A DNA stretch of 64,000 bases. Origin: JACMLD01 sp047602295. Lineage in GTDB: Bacteria; Bacteroidota; Bacteroidia; Chitinophagales; Chitinophagaceae. Within the stretch, counting starts at the first letter, position 1. Every line of letters starts with the position of its first letter. The DNA lies in assembly GCA_047602295.1 (NCBI GenBank), contig JASGHP010000001.1, positions 2,914,001-2,978,000 of the forward strand. Reading direction: 5' to 3'. Below are positions 26,337-35,683 of the stretch, piece by piece. Below the pieces are notes generated by a model, which saw only the letters and a list, made by a program, of their open reading frames with translations, searched no databases and was not told the DNA's origin. The translations under genes were made by a program, and so were the position numbers.

Positions 26337-27275
26337 CTATTCAAACAAATTGCCGGCAAGATATTTCATGCCGCTGTCACAAGCTACAGTAACTATAGAT
26401 TTACCCGGACCTATTTCTTTCGCAATAGCAATAGCAGCAGCAATATTCAACCCGGAAGAAGTGCCTGCAAATATCCCTTCTTCCTTGGCCAGCCTCCGAG
26501 CGGTTTCCCTGGCAATCTCTTCTGGTATGGCGCGGATTTCATCGTACAAATTTTTATCGAGCAGCTGTGGTACAAAGCCTACACCTATGCCATCAATAGT
26601 ATGTGCACCTTTTATGCCTTGCGATATCAACGGCGCAGAAGCTGGTTCCAGCGCTACGATTTTAGTTGACAAATCCTGTTGCTTAAATTCTTTTGCAACA
26701 CCCATCAGCATGCCCGCTGTGCCAATAGCGCCACAAAAAATATCCGGCGCCTTGCCTAATTGATTCAAGATCTCATTCGCCATTTTTGCATAACCGGCCA
26801 ATGCATCATCGTTTTCAAATTGCTTGGTCAGGTAAACATTTCCTTCAGCCGCTATTTCCTGTGTGCGTTTAATCATGCCCGGTATCAGGTTGGGTGTAAT
26901 CTTTCCGTTTTCACTCTTCACAATTTCAAGATTAGCGCCAAACAAACGCATGCTTTGCAATTTCTCTTTTGCAAATGCGTCTGATGATACTACCCGAAAA
27001 GGATAGCCTTTTACACTACAGACGAAAGCCAGCGATGTGCCTGTACTGCCGCCAGTGCATTCTACAACTGTCATTCCTTTTGCAAGTGCACCTCTTTTTT
27101 CTGCTTCTTCAATAATCGCCAATGCCATACGGTCTTTGTATGATCCGGTAGGATTATAATACTCAAGTTTAACAAACACTTCCGCACTATCTGGCGGCAC
27201 TATTTTTTGCAGTTTTACCAATGCTGTATTCCCAATAGCAGAAAGCATATTGTTGTGCAATCCCTTTATGTCCAT
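26337..27275 (-). CDS. Cysteine synthase family PLP enzyme
   Basis: 312 residues with fold-type II PLP features. The Schiff-base lysine is K47 in NPTGSYKDRMA, the phosphate and substrate loop is ECTGGSTGTSLAF, and the late GIFAGTSSGLN block is present. Family members make cysteine from O-acetylserine and sulfide, or perform related beta-replacements. The TGGSTG loop in place of SGNTG and the short C-terminus leave exact specificity open. It is convergent with the sirtuin gene (15 bases between stops) and divergent from DUF1800. An in-frame ATG at 27248 is a possible alternative start. Confidence 0.85.
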   Translation of the reverse strand: MDIKGLHNNMLSAIGNTALVKLQKIVPPDSAEVFVKLEYYNPTGSYKDRMALAIIEEAEKRGALAKGMTVVECTGGSTGTSLAFVCSVKGYPFRVVSSDAFAKEKLQSMRLFGANLEIVKSENGKITPNLIPGMIKRTQEIAAEGNVYLTKQFENDDALAGYAKMANEILNQLGKAPDIFCGAIGTAGMLMGVAKEFKQQDLSTKIVALEPASAPLISQGIKGAHTIDGIGVGFVPQLLDKNLYDEIRAIPEEIARETARRLAKEEGIFAGTSSGLNIAAAIAIAKEIGPGKSIVTVACDSGMKYLAGNLFE

Positions 27276-27341
27276 AAAAAAATAGATGATGATGTTAAAA
27301 GATAAAAAGCGTAAAATATTCCACAGTATATCGCCCCGTCA

Positions 27342-27376
27342 CAAAAATATGCTGAAAGAAAAATTTACTTAACAAC
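27342..27376 (-). promoter_or_regulatory. Putative promoter of the cysteine synthase family gene
   Basis: The minus strand reads TATTTTTG (27349-27342), an exact -7 match. GTTG (27376-27373), 23 bases upstream, is a weak -33. The predicted leader is about 60 bases. Confidence 0.4.
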
Positions 27377-27457
27377 TGGTTTACATTTTGTCACCAATGC
27401 TGGTAAACGTTTTGCATACATTTCCGTTAGCTAAATATACAAACTACCCAATAAAAA

Positions 27458-29074
27458 ATGGAAATACCTGCAATAGATAGCGGCTTAAAAAGGTACAAAG
27501 GCAAATGGACAAGTGATGAAGCCAAACATTTGCTGAAACGCACTATGTTTGGTGCTCCTAAAGAAAGCATCAACTATTTTGCTGGTAAGTCTCTGCGTTC
27601 TTCTATAAAAGAATTGTTGAAAGAAGATGAACCTATCCCATCGGCACCTGTAAATAATTACAACGACGATAAATACACAGACGAAGAAATACAGCCAGGG
27701 CAGACATGGATAACGGCTACTAAAGTAAGTGGTATGAACAGTGGTCGCAGGCGGAATTCTTACAAATCATGGTGGATTGGCTTGATGATAAATCAACAAC
27801 ACAGCATTCGTGAAAAAATGGTATTGTTCTGGCACAATCATTTTGCTACAGAAACCAATACGGTAGATAACCCTACCATGTGTTATAAGCACAATGTGTT
27901 ATTGCGCCAATATGCTTTGGGGAATTTTAAAGAAATGGTAAAAGCAGTAACGATGGATCCTGCAATGCTGAAATACCTCAACGGCAATGCCAACACAAAA
28001 AAAGCACCTGATGAAAACTATGGACGCGAATTACAGGAATTGTTCACCATTGGTAAAGGTGCTGGCTCTCATTACACTGAGGCTGATGTAAAAACTGCTG
28101 CGCGGGTGTTGACTGGTTTCAGGATTGAAAATAAAGTATTGCCGGAAATACATGGCGTCTTTGATGCAAGCAGGCATGATGATGCTGATAAACAATTCTC
28201 GGCTTTTTATGCAAACACTATTATAAAAAGCCGCCCTGCAAAAGAGGGAGCTTCAGAGTTGGATGAACTATTGAATATATTATTTGCGCAAGAAGAACTA
28301 TCAAAATTTATTTGCAGGAAACTCTATCGTTTTTTCGTCTATCATCAAATTGATCAGCAGGCAGAACAAAATATTATTGAGCCATTATCTAAAACGTTTC
28401 GTAAGAATAATTATGAAATAAAACCGGTATTGGCGCAGTTGCTCAGCAGCCGTCATTTCTTTGATATAGCCAATAGGGGCAGTATAATTAAAAGCCCTAT
28501 TGATTTTACAGTAGGGCTGTGCAGAGAGTTTTCTGTGGTATTTCCCGGAACAGATAATTACGTTGATCTCTATGCTTTCTGGAATAATATTCAGAATACA
28601 GCAGCGCAGATGCAACAGAATATTGGGGATCCTCCAAACGTTGCCGGTTGGCCCGCATGGTACCAGGAGCCGCAGTTTGATAAAATATGGATCAACTCCG
28701 ATACGCTGCCAAAAAGAAATCAATACACAGACCGCATGACCAATAATGGTTTTGGCAGAAACAATAAAAAGATTGCGATAGATGTATACGCTTTTGCGCA
28801 AACATTATCCAACCCGGGCAACCCGGATACACTGATAAATGAGTTGGTTCAATTGTTTTATGCAATGGATTTACCTGATAAGGAAAAGAAGTACATGAAG
28901 GAAGGTATATTGTTGTCTGGCCTGCAGGGTATGATGAGTGATCATTACTGGACAGATGCATGGAATAAAATGATCAGCAAACCAGATGATAATGCCAATA
29001 AAAAAGATGTAAATAATAAGCTGCGCAATCTCTATAAATATTTAATGAACCTGCCGCAATACCAGTTGTGTTGA
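27458..29074 (+). CDS. DUF1800 family protein
   Basis: 538 residues. Typical DUF1800 features are HLLKRTMFGAPKESI near the N-terminus, MVLFWHNHFATETNTVDNP, YGRELQELFTIGKG followed by YTEADVKTAARVLTGFRI, and NVAGWPAWYQEP late. There is no obvious signal peptide. Biochemical function is unknown. DUF1800 genes are consistently paired with DUF1501 genes, as here (61-base gap, same strand), which suggests a joint role in the envelope. A short spacer repeat (about 29083-29115) separates the pair. Confidence 0.93.
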   Translation: MEIPAIDSGLKRYKGKWTSDEAKHLLKRTMFGAPKESINYFAGKSLRSSIKELLKEDEPIPSAPVNNYNDDKYTDEEIQPGQTWITATKVSGMNSGRRRNSYKSWWIGLMINQQHSIREKMVLFWHNHFATETNTVDNPTMCYKHNVLLRQYALGNFKEMVKAVTMDPAMLKYLNGNANTKKAPDENYGRELQELFTIGKGAGSHYTEADVKTAARVLTGFRIENKVLPEIHGVFDASRHDDADKQFSAFYANTIIKSRPAKEGASELDELLNILFAQEELSKFICRKLYRFFVYHQIDQQAEQNIIEPLSKTFRKNNYEIKPVLAQLLSSRHFFDIANRGSIIKSPIDFTVGLCREFSVVFPGTDNYVDLYAFWNNIQNTAAQMQQNIGDPPNVAGWPAWYQEPQFDKIWINSDTLPKRNQYTDRMTNNGFGRNNKKIAIDVYAFAQTLSNPGNPDTLINELVQLFYAMDLPDKEKKYMKEGILLSGLQGMMSDHYWTDAWNKMISKPDDNANKKDVNNKLRNLYKYLMNLPQYQLC

Positions 29075-29135
29075 AAGGAGGTTATAAGGTATAGGGCATA
29101 AGGTGTAGGGAAAAGGATTTTAAATTTAATCAGTT

Positions 29136-30416
29136 ATGAAAAGAAGAAAATTTTTGCAACAAACCATTGCCGGCGTTTTGCTGCCTTCTTTTTTAGGAGG
29201 CATTTCCTTAAAAGCGCTTGCAGGTACGCCTTTGTTGCATTCGCTGCAAAACAATATGGCTGGCGACAGGGTTTTGGTGCTGATTCAATTGGCAGGAGGC
29301 AATGATGGCCTGAATACGGTTATCCCGCTTGATCAATATAGTGCCTATACAGCGGCAAGATCTAATATCGCGTTGCCAGAGGATAAAATACTTCGTTTAA
29401 ATGGCTATGATGCAACGGGGATAAACCCAGCAATGCCCGAGATGCAGCAGCTCTTTAATGATGGAAAACTTGGGATAGTGCAGGCCGCTAGTTATCCTAA
29501 ACCAAGCTTCTCTCATTTTCGCGCAACGGATATATGGATGACTGGTTCAGATAGCGACACTATTCTTAACACAGGTTGGGCTGGACGATTTTTAAATGAT
29601 GTATACAAAGGTTTTCCTGAAAATTATCCAAATAGTACAATGCCTGATCCGCTGGCCATACAAGTAGGATCAGTTGTTTCTTCCACATTTCAGGGACCTG
29701 CATTTAATATGGGACTGGCCATTAGCAACCCTTCCAGTTTTTATAATTTAATTGAAGGCAAAGTAAATGTAGACAGCAATACACGTTGGGGTGAACAATT
29801 GGATTATATAGAATTGATGAGCCAAAAGACTGATCAATATGCTGGTGTGATAAAAGCTGCTGCTTTAAAAGTAACGCAGCAATCTGCAAAATATCCTGCA
29901 GCGGGTAAAAATCCATTGGCAGATCAGTTAAAGATTGTAGCCAGGTTAATTGCAGGTGGATTACAAACAAAGGTTTACATGGTAAATACCGGAAGTTTTG
30001 ATACGCATGCAAAGCAAACAGAAACGGATACCACTACAGGTACGCACGCAAAGTTATTGCAGCGGGCGTCTGAAGCTGTTGACGCTTTTATGGACGATTT
30101 GCAATTGCTGCAAATACAGGATAAAGTAATGGGCATGACTTTCTCTGAGTTTGGCAGGCGTATTAAAAGCAATGCAAGCGGTGGCACAGATCATGGTGCA
30201 GCAGCTCCATTGTTTTATTTTGGTCACGCCATAAAGCCGGGTATTATTGGTACAAACCCTGTATTGCCAACTAATGCAACCGTGAATGATAACATACCTA
30301 TGCAAACAGATTTCAGGGCGGTGTATTCTTCTATACTCAATAATTGGTTTGGGCTGAATGCAGGAGATGTACAAAAAATTTTAGGCGCACAATATGCCAA
30401 CATTTCTATTATATAA
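29136..30416 (+). CDS. DUF1501 family protein with Tat-type signal
   Basis: 426 residues. The N-terminus MKRRKFLQQTIAGVLLPSFL has the twin-arginine pattern, so folded export through Tat is likely. The body shows the DUF1501 (sulfatase-like fold) blocks VLIQLAGGNDGLNTVIP, MPEMQQLFNDGKLGIVQA, GSFDTHAKQTETD and MTFSEFGRRIKSNASGGTDHG. The histidine/aspartate-rich motifs suggest metal binding (inference). It is partnered with the upstream DUF1800 gene. The stop lies 8 bases inside the convergent saccharopine dehydrogenase-like gene. Confidence 0.93.
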   Translation: MKRRKFLQQTIAGVLLPSFLGGISLKALAGTPLLHSLQNNMAGDRVLVLIQLAGGNDGLNTVIPLDQYSAYTAARSNIALPEDKILRLNGYDATGINPAMPEMQQLFNDGKLGIVQAASYPKPSFSHFRATDIWMTGSDSDTILNTGWAGRFLNDVYKGFPENYPNSTMPDPLAIQVGSVVSSTFQGPAFNMGLAISNPSSFYNLIEGKVNVDSNTRWGEQLDYIELMSQKTDQYAGVIKAAALKVTQQSAKYPAAGKNPLADQLKIVARLIAGGLQTKVYMVNTGSFDTHAKQTETDTTTGTHAKLLQRASEAVDAFMDDLQLLQIQDKVMGMTFSEFGRRIKSNASGGTDHGAAAPLFYFGHAIKPGIIGTNPVLPTNATVNDNIPMQTDFRAVYSSILNNWFGLNAGDVQKILGAQYANISII

Positions 30417-31734
30417 CCTCTATGTTCTCCTGGAAACGTATAGAATGTTGTTGAAGTTCTCTTAAAACAGGTTCATAAATAGCTGGTGTAATTGGTATGT
30501 GCAAACCAGTTTCTTTTATTTTTCCTTGCAAAATTAGTTTAGCGGCAATGCCCAAAGGAAGTCCTACGGTTTTTGCCATGGCTGTACGTAGGTTGTCGTC
30601 TCCTTTTACTATAAGACTGCTGGTTACACAATGTAATTGGTTGTTTAACTGGTATTCTATTTCATGCAGCATTACAATCATGTCCTTGTCGTGTTGATGC
30701 AGCACCAACTTTTTCTCCAATGCAAATTGCAGTATATCCATTACACTACAGTTGCCTTTATTAATAAGTTTGTTCTCATCCTGCAGACCCAGAAAATTCA
30801 ATTGCTGGGTAAAAAGAGGAGAGAAGTGCTGTGTTGATAATCCAATTTTTTGAAAATGCAGTTCAAAGAAACTGCGCAGGCTCATGCCATCTGTTTCGTA
30901 TTGAATTTCTTCACTGGTGAGTTTGGCATCAATAAGTTTTTTCCAGCCATCAGAAAAGTCAGGATAGCGAAGCGTGGTCCTTATAAATGTATTGATGTCT
31001 TCTAATTCATAGAGCGGTAAATAGCTTAAAGAATCGCGGTTGGGATACCATGCTAATTGACCTAATCCGGGCATATTGATTTGCCTGTTTGCATCAAATA
31101 GTTTTTCATAAGGCATTTCAACTGTTTCATTTTTTTGACGGTAAACGGCACCTGCTTTTCCGGCTGTTACTACATTGCGGGGGTTCCAACTTATTTTATA
31201 ATGCCAGGGATTATCATCGCTCTCGGGCGCAACCAAACCGCCGCAATGAGACAGGAACGAAGTGATATGTCCGCCTTCGCTTTTAATGCGATGGATAAGC
31301 TGCATCGCACTCATGTGGTCAATGCCGGGGTCAAGCCCCATCTCGCAGAGAAAAAGTAATTTTTTGTTTTCGATAGCTGGTTGCAGGCTGCGGATTTTTT
31401 CATCTGTATAAGAAGCTGTCAAAAGATTTTTTTCGAATAGTACACAGTCCTGTGCTACCAGGAAATGTAATGCAGGTGGAAGCAATGAAATAACAATGTC
31501 GGCGCTTTGTACAATAGCGTTTCGTTCCTGTTCATTTTCTACATTTATGGAAACAGCTTTTGCATGTGTGGCAGTTCCGATTTTTGATTGCGCAAGTGCC
31601 AGGTTATTATCTGCAACGGTTACAGTCCAGCCATGTACAGCTGCCTCCGCAATCATGTACTCAATAAGACAGGTAGCAGATTTGCCTGCACCAAAAATGA
31701 GGATATGCTTATTGCTGTTGTTTGATGATTGCAT
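30409..31734 (-). CDS. Saccharopine dehydrogenase-like oxidoreductase
   Basis: 441 residues. The Rossmann glycine motif is HILIFGAGKSATCLIEYM, followed by the NAD(P)-domain block ADIVISLLPPALHFLVAQDC. The catalytic and C-terminal saccharopine reductase domain includes CEMGLDPGIDHMSAMQLI and GGLVAPESDDNPWHYKISW. Homologues act in lysine metabolism through saccharopine or in related carboxy-amine pathways; no other lysine genes are nearby, so the substrate is unproven. It overlaps the convergent DUF1501 gene by 8 bases. Confidence 0.88.
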   Translation of the reverse strand: MQSSNNSNKHILIFGAGKSATCLIEYMIAEAAVHGWTVTVADNNLALAQSKIGTATHAKAVSINVENEQERNAIVQSADIVISLLPPALHFLVAQDCVLFEKNLLTASYTDEKIRSLQPAIENKKLLFLCEMGLDPGIDHMSAMQLIHRIKSEGGHITSFLSHCGGLVAPESDDNPWHYKISWNPRNVVTAGKAGAVYRQKNETVEMPYEKLFDANRQINMPGLGQLAWYPNRDSLSYLPLYELEDINTFIRTTLRYPDFSDGWKKLIDAKLTSEEIQYETDGMSLRSFFELHFQKIGLSTQHFSPLFTQQLNFLGLQDENKLINKGNCSVMDILQFALEKKLVLHQHDKDMIVMLHEIEYQLNNQLHCVTSSLIVKGDDNLRTAMAKTVGLPLGIAAKLILQGKIKETGLHIPITPAIYEPVLRELQQHSIRFQENIEVI

Positions 31735-31764
31735 AAAAAGACTGCTTGCTATTGCAAGTTAAGA

Positions 31765-31912
31765 AATGTGAAAAAGAAATGTGAAAATGTGGTAAATGTG
31801 AAAATGCGTTTGCTTTGAAGACAGAACGCAGATTTCTATGATTCTTATGATGAAAAATGATGTTTCAATCGAAGTAAATGGCTAATAGCTCACAGCTAAC
31901 AGCTCATAGCTT
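31765..31912. repeat. Composite spacer repeat, copy A
   Basis: Modules in order: several GTGAAAATG units, an AACGCAGATT...TATGATTCTTATGAT block (about 31826-31851) and an AGCTCACAGCTAACAGCTCA block (about 31877-31912). The same three modules in the same order recur at about 38920-39090. Confidence 0.65.
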
Positions 31913-31919
31913 GATTTAA

Positions 31920-32789
31920 TCATTCATCCAGCGAATCTGCCAGTATCAGCAACTCTTGTTTTTTGTATTCGTTTTTATCGTCTGTAAAGCATTTCGCAAA
32001 TTCCTGCAATAAAAACTGGATGATGCGCTTGTGGCTCATTGGTTTGAAGTAAGAAGCAGTAGAAGGAACAGAAATTCTTTTGAAATAAGTTTCCACATCT
32101 TTATGCGTGAAGATGCTGCCCGTCATGGGGTCTATATAAAACTGAATTTTGTGAGAGGGATTAGAAGGCAATTGCCAGTTGTAATCCACATCAAAATAGG
32201 CCATAATAAACTGGCGCGGTATATTAATAGCACGAATGGGTACATCCAACAGTTCCGACAAAATAAGATAGATAATACCGTTAGAGATAGCATTGCCACG
32301 TTTGCCGTCTAATACTTTGTTTATCAGAAACTCGTTGGTTTCGTTGTATTTTATTTCGTTGCCCTTTAAATTATAGTAATTGTAAAGAATCGTAGTGATA
32401 ACATTTGTTTGCTCCAGCGGGGTGAGATAGCTGTTCAATTCCAACCAGATATTGCGGCGCATTTTCTCAATCTCTGCATACACAGTGGTTGCAATTAAAT
32501 CAGGGTATTGATATTTAGCCACAAGTATAGCCCCTGAAAGAAGATCAGGCTCCGGTTGTGCTTTCCAGTGATTGAATTCTTCTGTTAAATCTCTGTAGTG
32601 CAACCGGTGAATCAGTAATTCAATACGTTCCTGTATAACATCTACCGGTGTGTTTTCCCAGAGGTTTTCAAGATTGGGGATGATGCCTTTGCCAAAAGAA
32701 ATGATACGGTCACTTACCGTAGTAAACACTTCCTCATCGGGATCATCTATGAGGTGGAACAGTGCGGATATTTCTCTTGTTTCTTCCAT
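31920..32789 (-). CDS. Transglutaminase-like superfamily protein (SirB1-like)
   Basis: 289 residues. A helical N-terminal part (about 1-110, with HEAT-like SALFHLIDDPDEEVFTTVSD) precedes a Transglut_core2/SirB1-type domain with LDGKRGNAISNGIIYLILSE. That segment is the position where the RxGNPxxLS pattern sits in SirB1 proteins. The catalytic Cys is not evident there (N-A-I-S-N), so this may be a non-enzymatic member. Function is unknown, and the neighbours do not suggest one. The ATG at 32789 is the only sensible start. Confidence 0.8.
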   Translation of the reverse strand: MEETREISALFHLIDDPDEEVFTTVSDRIISFGKGIIPNLENLWENTPVDVIQERIELLIHRLHYRDLTEEFNHWKAQPEPDLLSGAILVAKYQYPDLIATTVYAEIEKMRRNIWLELNSYLTPLEQTNVITTILYNYYNLKGNEIKYNETNEFLINKVLDGKRGNAISNGIIYLILSELLDVPIRAINIPRQFIMAYFDVDYNWQLPSNPSHKIQFYIDPMTGSIFTHKDVETYFKRISVPSTASYFKPMSHKRIIQFLLQEFAKCFTDDKNEYKKQELLILADSLDE

Positions 32790-33132
32790 GCAGTTTTCAT
32801 TAATAGCACATGGATAACGATTGTTTGCTTATTTAATACGTTAGATCCGGTAGATTATTGTGCTGTTTAACTGCCTAAATTTCGGAGCAATGGATCACAT
32901 AGACTAATGGTAATTATCCACAGGTGTGTGTAGCCTTGAAATTAATAATTAGGAATTAGTAATTAATAATTCAAGTGGCTGTTAAAGTGGTTGCCTTCTT
33001 AATGATTGTGTTAAAGCTGATGCCTTATTAAAAGCAAAATGCAAATGTGGAATATTAATTTCCGCATTTGCATTTAAAACATTGTATGATTCATTGACAG
33101 CCTAATTCCAAATTCCCAATAACCAATTCCAA
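32790..33132. other. Spacer with AT-rich repeats and the topA terminator
   Basis: No gene is seen. GGAATTAGTAATTAATAATT-type spacer repeats lie at about 32941-32971 and 33103-33132, flanking the hairpin at 33037-33075. Confidence 0.6.
33037..33075 (-). terminator. Probable terminator of topA
   Basis: 16-base arms 33037-33052 and 33060-33075 pair with one T-G wobble around a 7-base loop. On the minus strand the stem is followed by T-rich sequence (TTTTGCTTTT). It lies about 60 bases beyond the topA stop. Confidence 0.6.
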
Positions 33133-35487
33133 TTAACTGGCTTTCTTCTTCCTGAAGCTCTTCTTCGGCGGGTTGGCTTTTAATTCTTCAATAGTGGCTT
33201 TAACTTCTTCAATGGTTAATTCTTCTACGCGGTCTTGCTGCTCTTTGCTCAATTTGTAATTGCGCAGGCCTTGTTTAATATATGGGCCATATGGTCCGCG
33301 AAGCAATTGAATTTTTTCTTTTTCAAACACTTTAATGGTGCGTTGTTCCTTTGCCGCTCTTTTCTCTACAATGATGGGCGCCGCCTCTTCCATATTAATA
33401 GTATAAGGATCGAAGTCTTTGCTTAAAGAATAAAACTTGCCATCATGTGCTATATAAGGACCAAAGCGTCCAATGTTAATAGTTACGTCCTTCTCTTCAA
33501 ACTGGCCCAGGTTGCGTGGCAGTTTAAACAATTCCATTGCATCTTCCATTGTAATGGTTTCAATGCTTTGTGTTGCTTTTAACTTTGCAAACTTTGGCTT
33601 CTCATCTGTTTCTTCTACTGCCTGAGCACCAATTTGCACCATTGGCCCATAACGGCCCATGCGTGCTGTAACTGGTTTGCCGCTTACAGGATCTATACCT
33701 AACTGCCTTTCACCCTTTGCCCTTTCGGCAGTCTCCATCGTTACTTCTATATTAGAGTGAAAAGGTTTGTAGAAATCTGCCAGCATTTTGCTCCACTTCA
33801 TTTTTCCCTCGGCCACTTTATCAAACTCTTCTTCAATCTCAGCAGTGAAACTGTAATCCATTACCGTCTCAAAATGCTGTTTCAAAAAATCCGTAACCAC
33901 CATGCCCAAATCGGTAGGAAATAATTTACCGCGTTCTGCGCCGGTATTTTCAGTTTCTGTTTCTTTTGTTAATTCATTCTTTTTATTCAGCCGCAATACA
34001 CCAAACTCTCTTGGTGTTCCTTCTTTATCGCGTTTCTCTACATAATTTCTTTTCTGCACAGTAGAAATGGTAGGGGCGTAGGTGCTCGGTCTGCCAATAC
34101 CCAACTCTTCCAGTTTCTTTACCAATGAAGCTTCCGTATAGCGTGGTGCCGGGCGGGAGAATCTTTCTGTTGCCAGCATCTCTTTAAAGTCGAGCTTTTG
34201 TTTTACACTGAGTGGCGGCAACATTCCTTCAGTATCTTCTTCCTCTTCTTCGTCATCTTTTCCTTCCAGGTATACTTTCAAAAAGCCGTCAAACTTCATT
34301 ACCTCACCGCTGGCTGTTAATTGTTCTTTATTGGTAGAGATATCAATTTTGGCAGTAGTTTTTTCAAACTCAGCATCGCTCATCTGGCTGGCAATGGTGC
34401 GTTTCCAGATCAGCTCATACAAACGGCGCAAATCACTGTCATCCACAGTGCGACTATCCATATACGTGGGGCGGATAGCTTCATGCGCTTCCTGTGCACT
34501 CTCGTTTTTATTTTTGAATTTGCGTGGCTGGTAATAATCATCGCCATAAGAATCTTTAATCTCTTTGCGGATCATTTCTTCAGCAGTGTCGCTCAACGCA
34601 ACACTATCGGTACGCATATAGGTAATCTTACCGCTTTCGTATAATTTTTGCGCCAGCAACATGGTCTTGCTAACTGAGTAGCCCAGTTTACGACTGGCTT
34701 CCTGTTGCAGGGTAGAAGTGGTAAAAGGCGCAGCAGGCGTGCGTTTAGAAGGCTTAACAGTAATATCGCTTACCGTATAATCTGCTTTTTTGCAGCTTTC
34801 CAAAAATTTGCTGGCATCATCTGCAGAAGCAATTTTTGCAGGACCATCTGCTTTAAACGTAATTTTTTTACCGTTTACATCATCAGCTATAAAAAAAGCT
34901 TCTACTTTATAGGTGCTTACTGCTGTAAAATTATTTATCTCTCTTTCTCTTTCTACTATCAACCTTACCGCCACGCTTTGTACACGACCGGCACTCAAAC
35001 TGCGCTGCATACCAATCTTGCGCCATAATACAGGGCTCAGTTCAAAACCTACTATTCGATCCAATATGCGCCTGGCTTGTTGTGCATTCACCAGGTCCAT
35101 ATTAATTAAGCGTGGATTGGCTACTGCTTTTTTAATAGCAGGTGCAGTAATCTCATGAAAAACGATGCGCTTGGTAGTTTTGGGATCAAGGCCCAGTACT
35201 TCTGCCAAATGCCAAGAAATACTTTCTCCTTCACGGTCCTCATCCGATGCAAGCCATACTTCAGTTCCTTTTTTTACCATGCCCTTCAGCTCTTTTACCA
35301 CCTTCGCTTTATCTTCCGGAACAATATATCTTGGTTCAAAATTGTTGTTCAGGTCAATGCCCATCTCACTTTTCTCCAGGTCACGTATATGCCCATAACT
35401 ACTCTTTACCTCGAAATCATCTCCCAGGATCTTCTCAATGGTTTTGGCTTTCGCCGGAGACTCCACTATCAATAAATTCTTCGCCAT
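33133..35487 (-). CDS. topA: DNA topoisomerase I
   Basis: 784 residues. The Toprim domain opens with LLIVESPAKAKTIEKIL and has the acidic DEDREGE triad. The cleavage domain carries SAGRVQSVAVRLIVEREREI and the active-site tyrosine near 290 in TYMRTDS. The C-terminal part contains topo C-repeat domains (GRYGPMVQIG, GRFGPYIAHDGKFYSL, RGPYGPYIKQGLRNYKL) instead of zinc fingers, the usual Bacteroidota form. It relaxes negative supercoils by single-strand breakage. A Lys-rich tail (KKSFRKKKAS) probably adds DNA contacts. Confidence 0.98.
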   Translation of the reverse strand: MAKNLLIVESPAKAKTIEKILGDDFEVKSSYGHIRDLEKSEMGIDLNNNFEPRYIVPEDKAKVVKELKGMVKKGTEVWLASDEDREGESISWHLAEVLGLDPKTTKRIVFHEITAPAIKKAVANPRLINMDLVNAQQARRILDRIVGFELSPVLWRKIGMQRSLSAGRVQSVAVRLIVEREREINNFTAVSTYKVEAFFIADDVNGKKITFKADGPAKIASADDASKFLESCKKADYTVSDITVKPSKRTPAAPFTTSTLQQEASRKLGYSVSKTMLLAQKLYESGKITYMRTDSVALSDTAEEMIRKEIKDSYGDDYYQPRKFKNKNESAQEAHEAIRPTYMDSRTVDDSDLRRLYELIWKRTIASQMSDAEFEKTTAKIDISTNKEQLTASGEVMKFDGFLKVYLEGKDDEEEEEDTEGMLPPLSVKQKLDFKEMLATERFSRPAPRYTEASLVKKLEELGIGRPSTYAPTISTVQKRNYVEKRDKEGTPREFGVLRLNKKNELTKETETENTGAERGKLFPTDLGMVVTDFLKQHFETVMDYSFTAEIEEEFDKVAEGKMKWSKMLADFYKPFHSNIEVTMETAERAKGERQLGIDPVSGKPVTARMGRYGPMVQIGAQAVEETDEKPKFAKLKATQSIETITMEDAMELFKLPRNLGQFEEKDVTINIGRFGPYIAHDGKFYSLSKDFDPYTINMEEAAPIIVEKRAAKEQRTIKVFEKEKIQLLRGPYGPYIKQGLRNYKLSKEQQDRVEELTIEEVKATIEELKANPPKKSFRKKKAS

Positions 35488-35683
35488 ATCATTAAATAAT
35501 TCAGTTTCAGACCGCCTAAACGGCGTGCAAGTTTAGTGTATAACGGCGAAATGAGCAAATTGGTACATCTGCGGACCGCCGTACTGTTGTTTTTAAACAC
35601 GTGATAACAATACCATAATCAACAATTTATTTTTGTTGTACATGCATTGCATAACACCTTGCACACCCAGCAGCGCAAACAAA

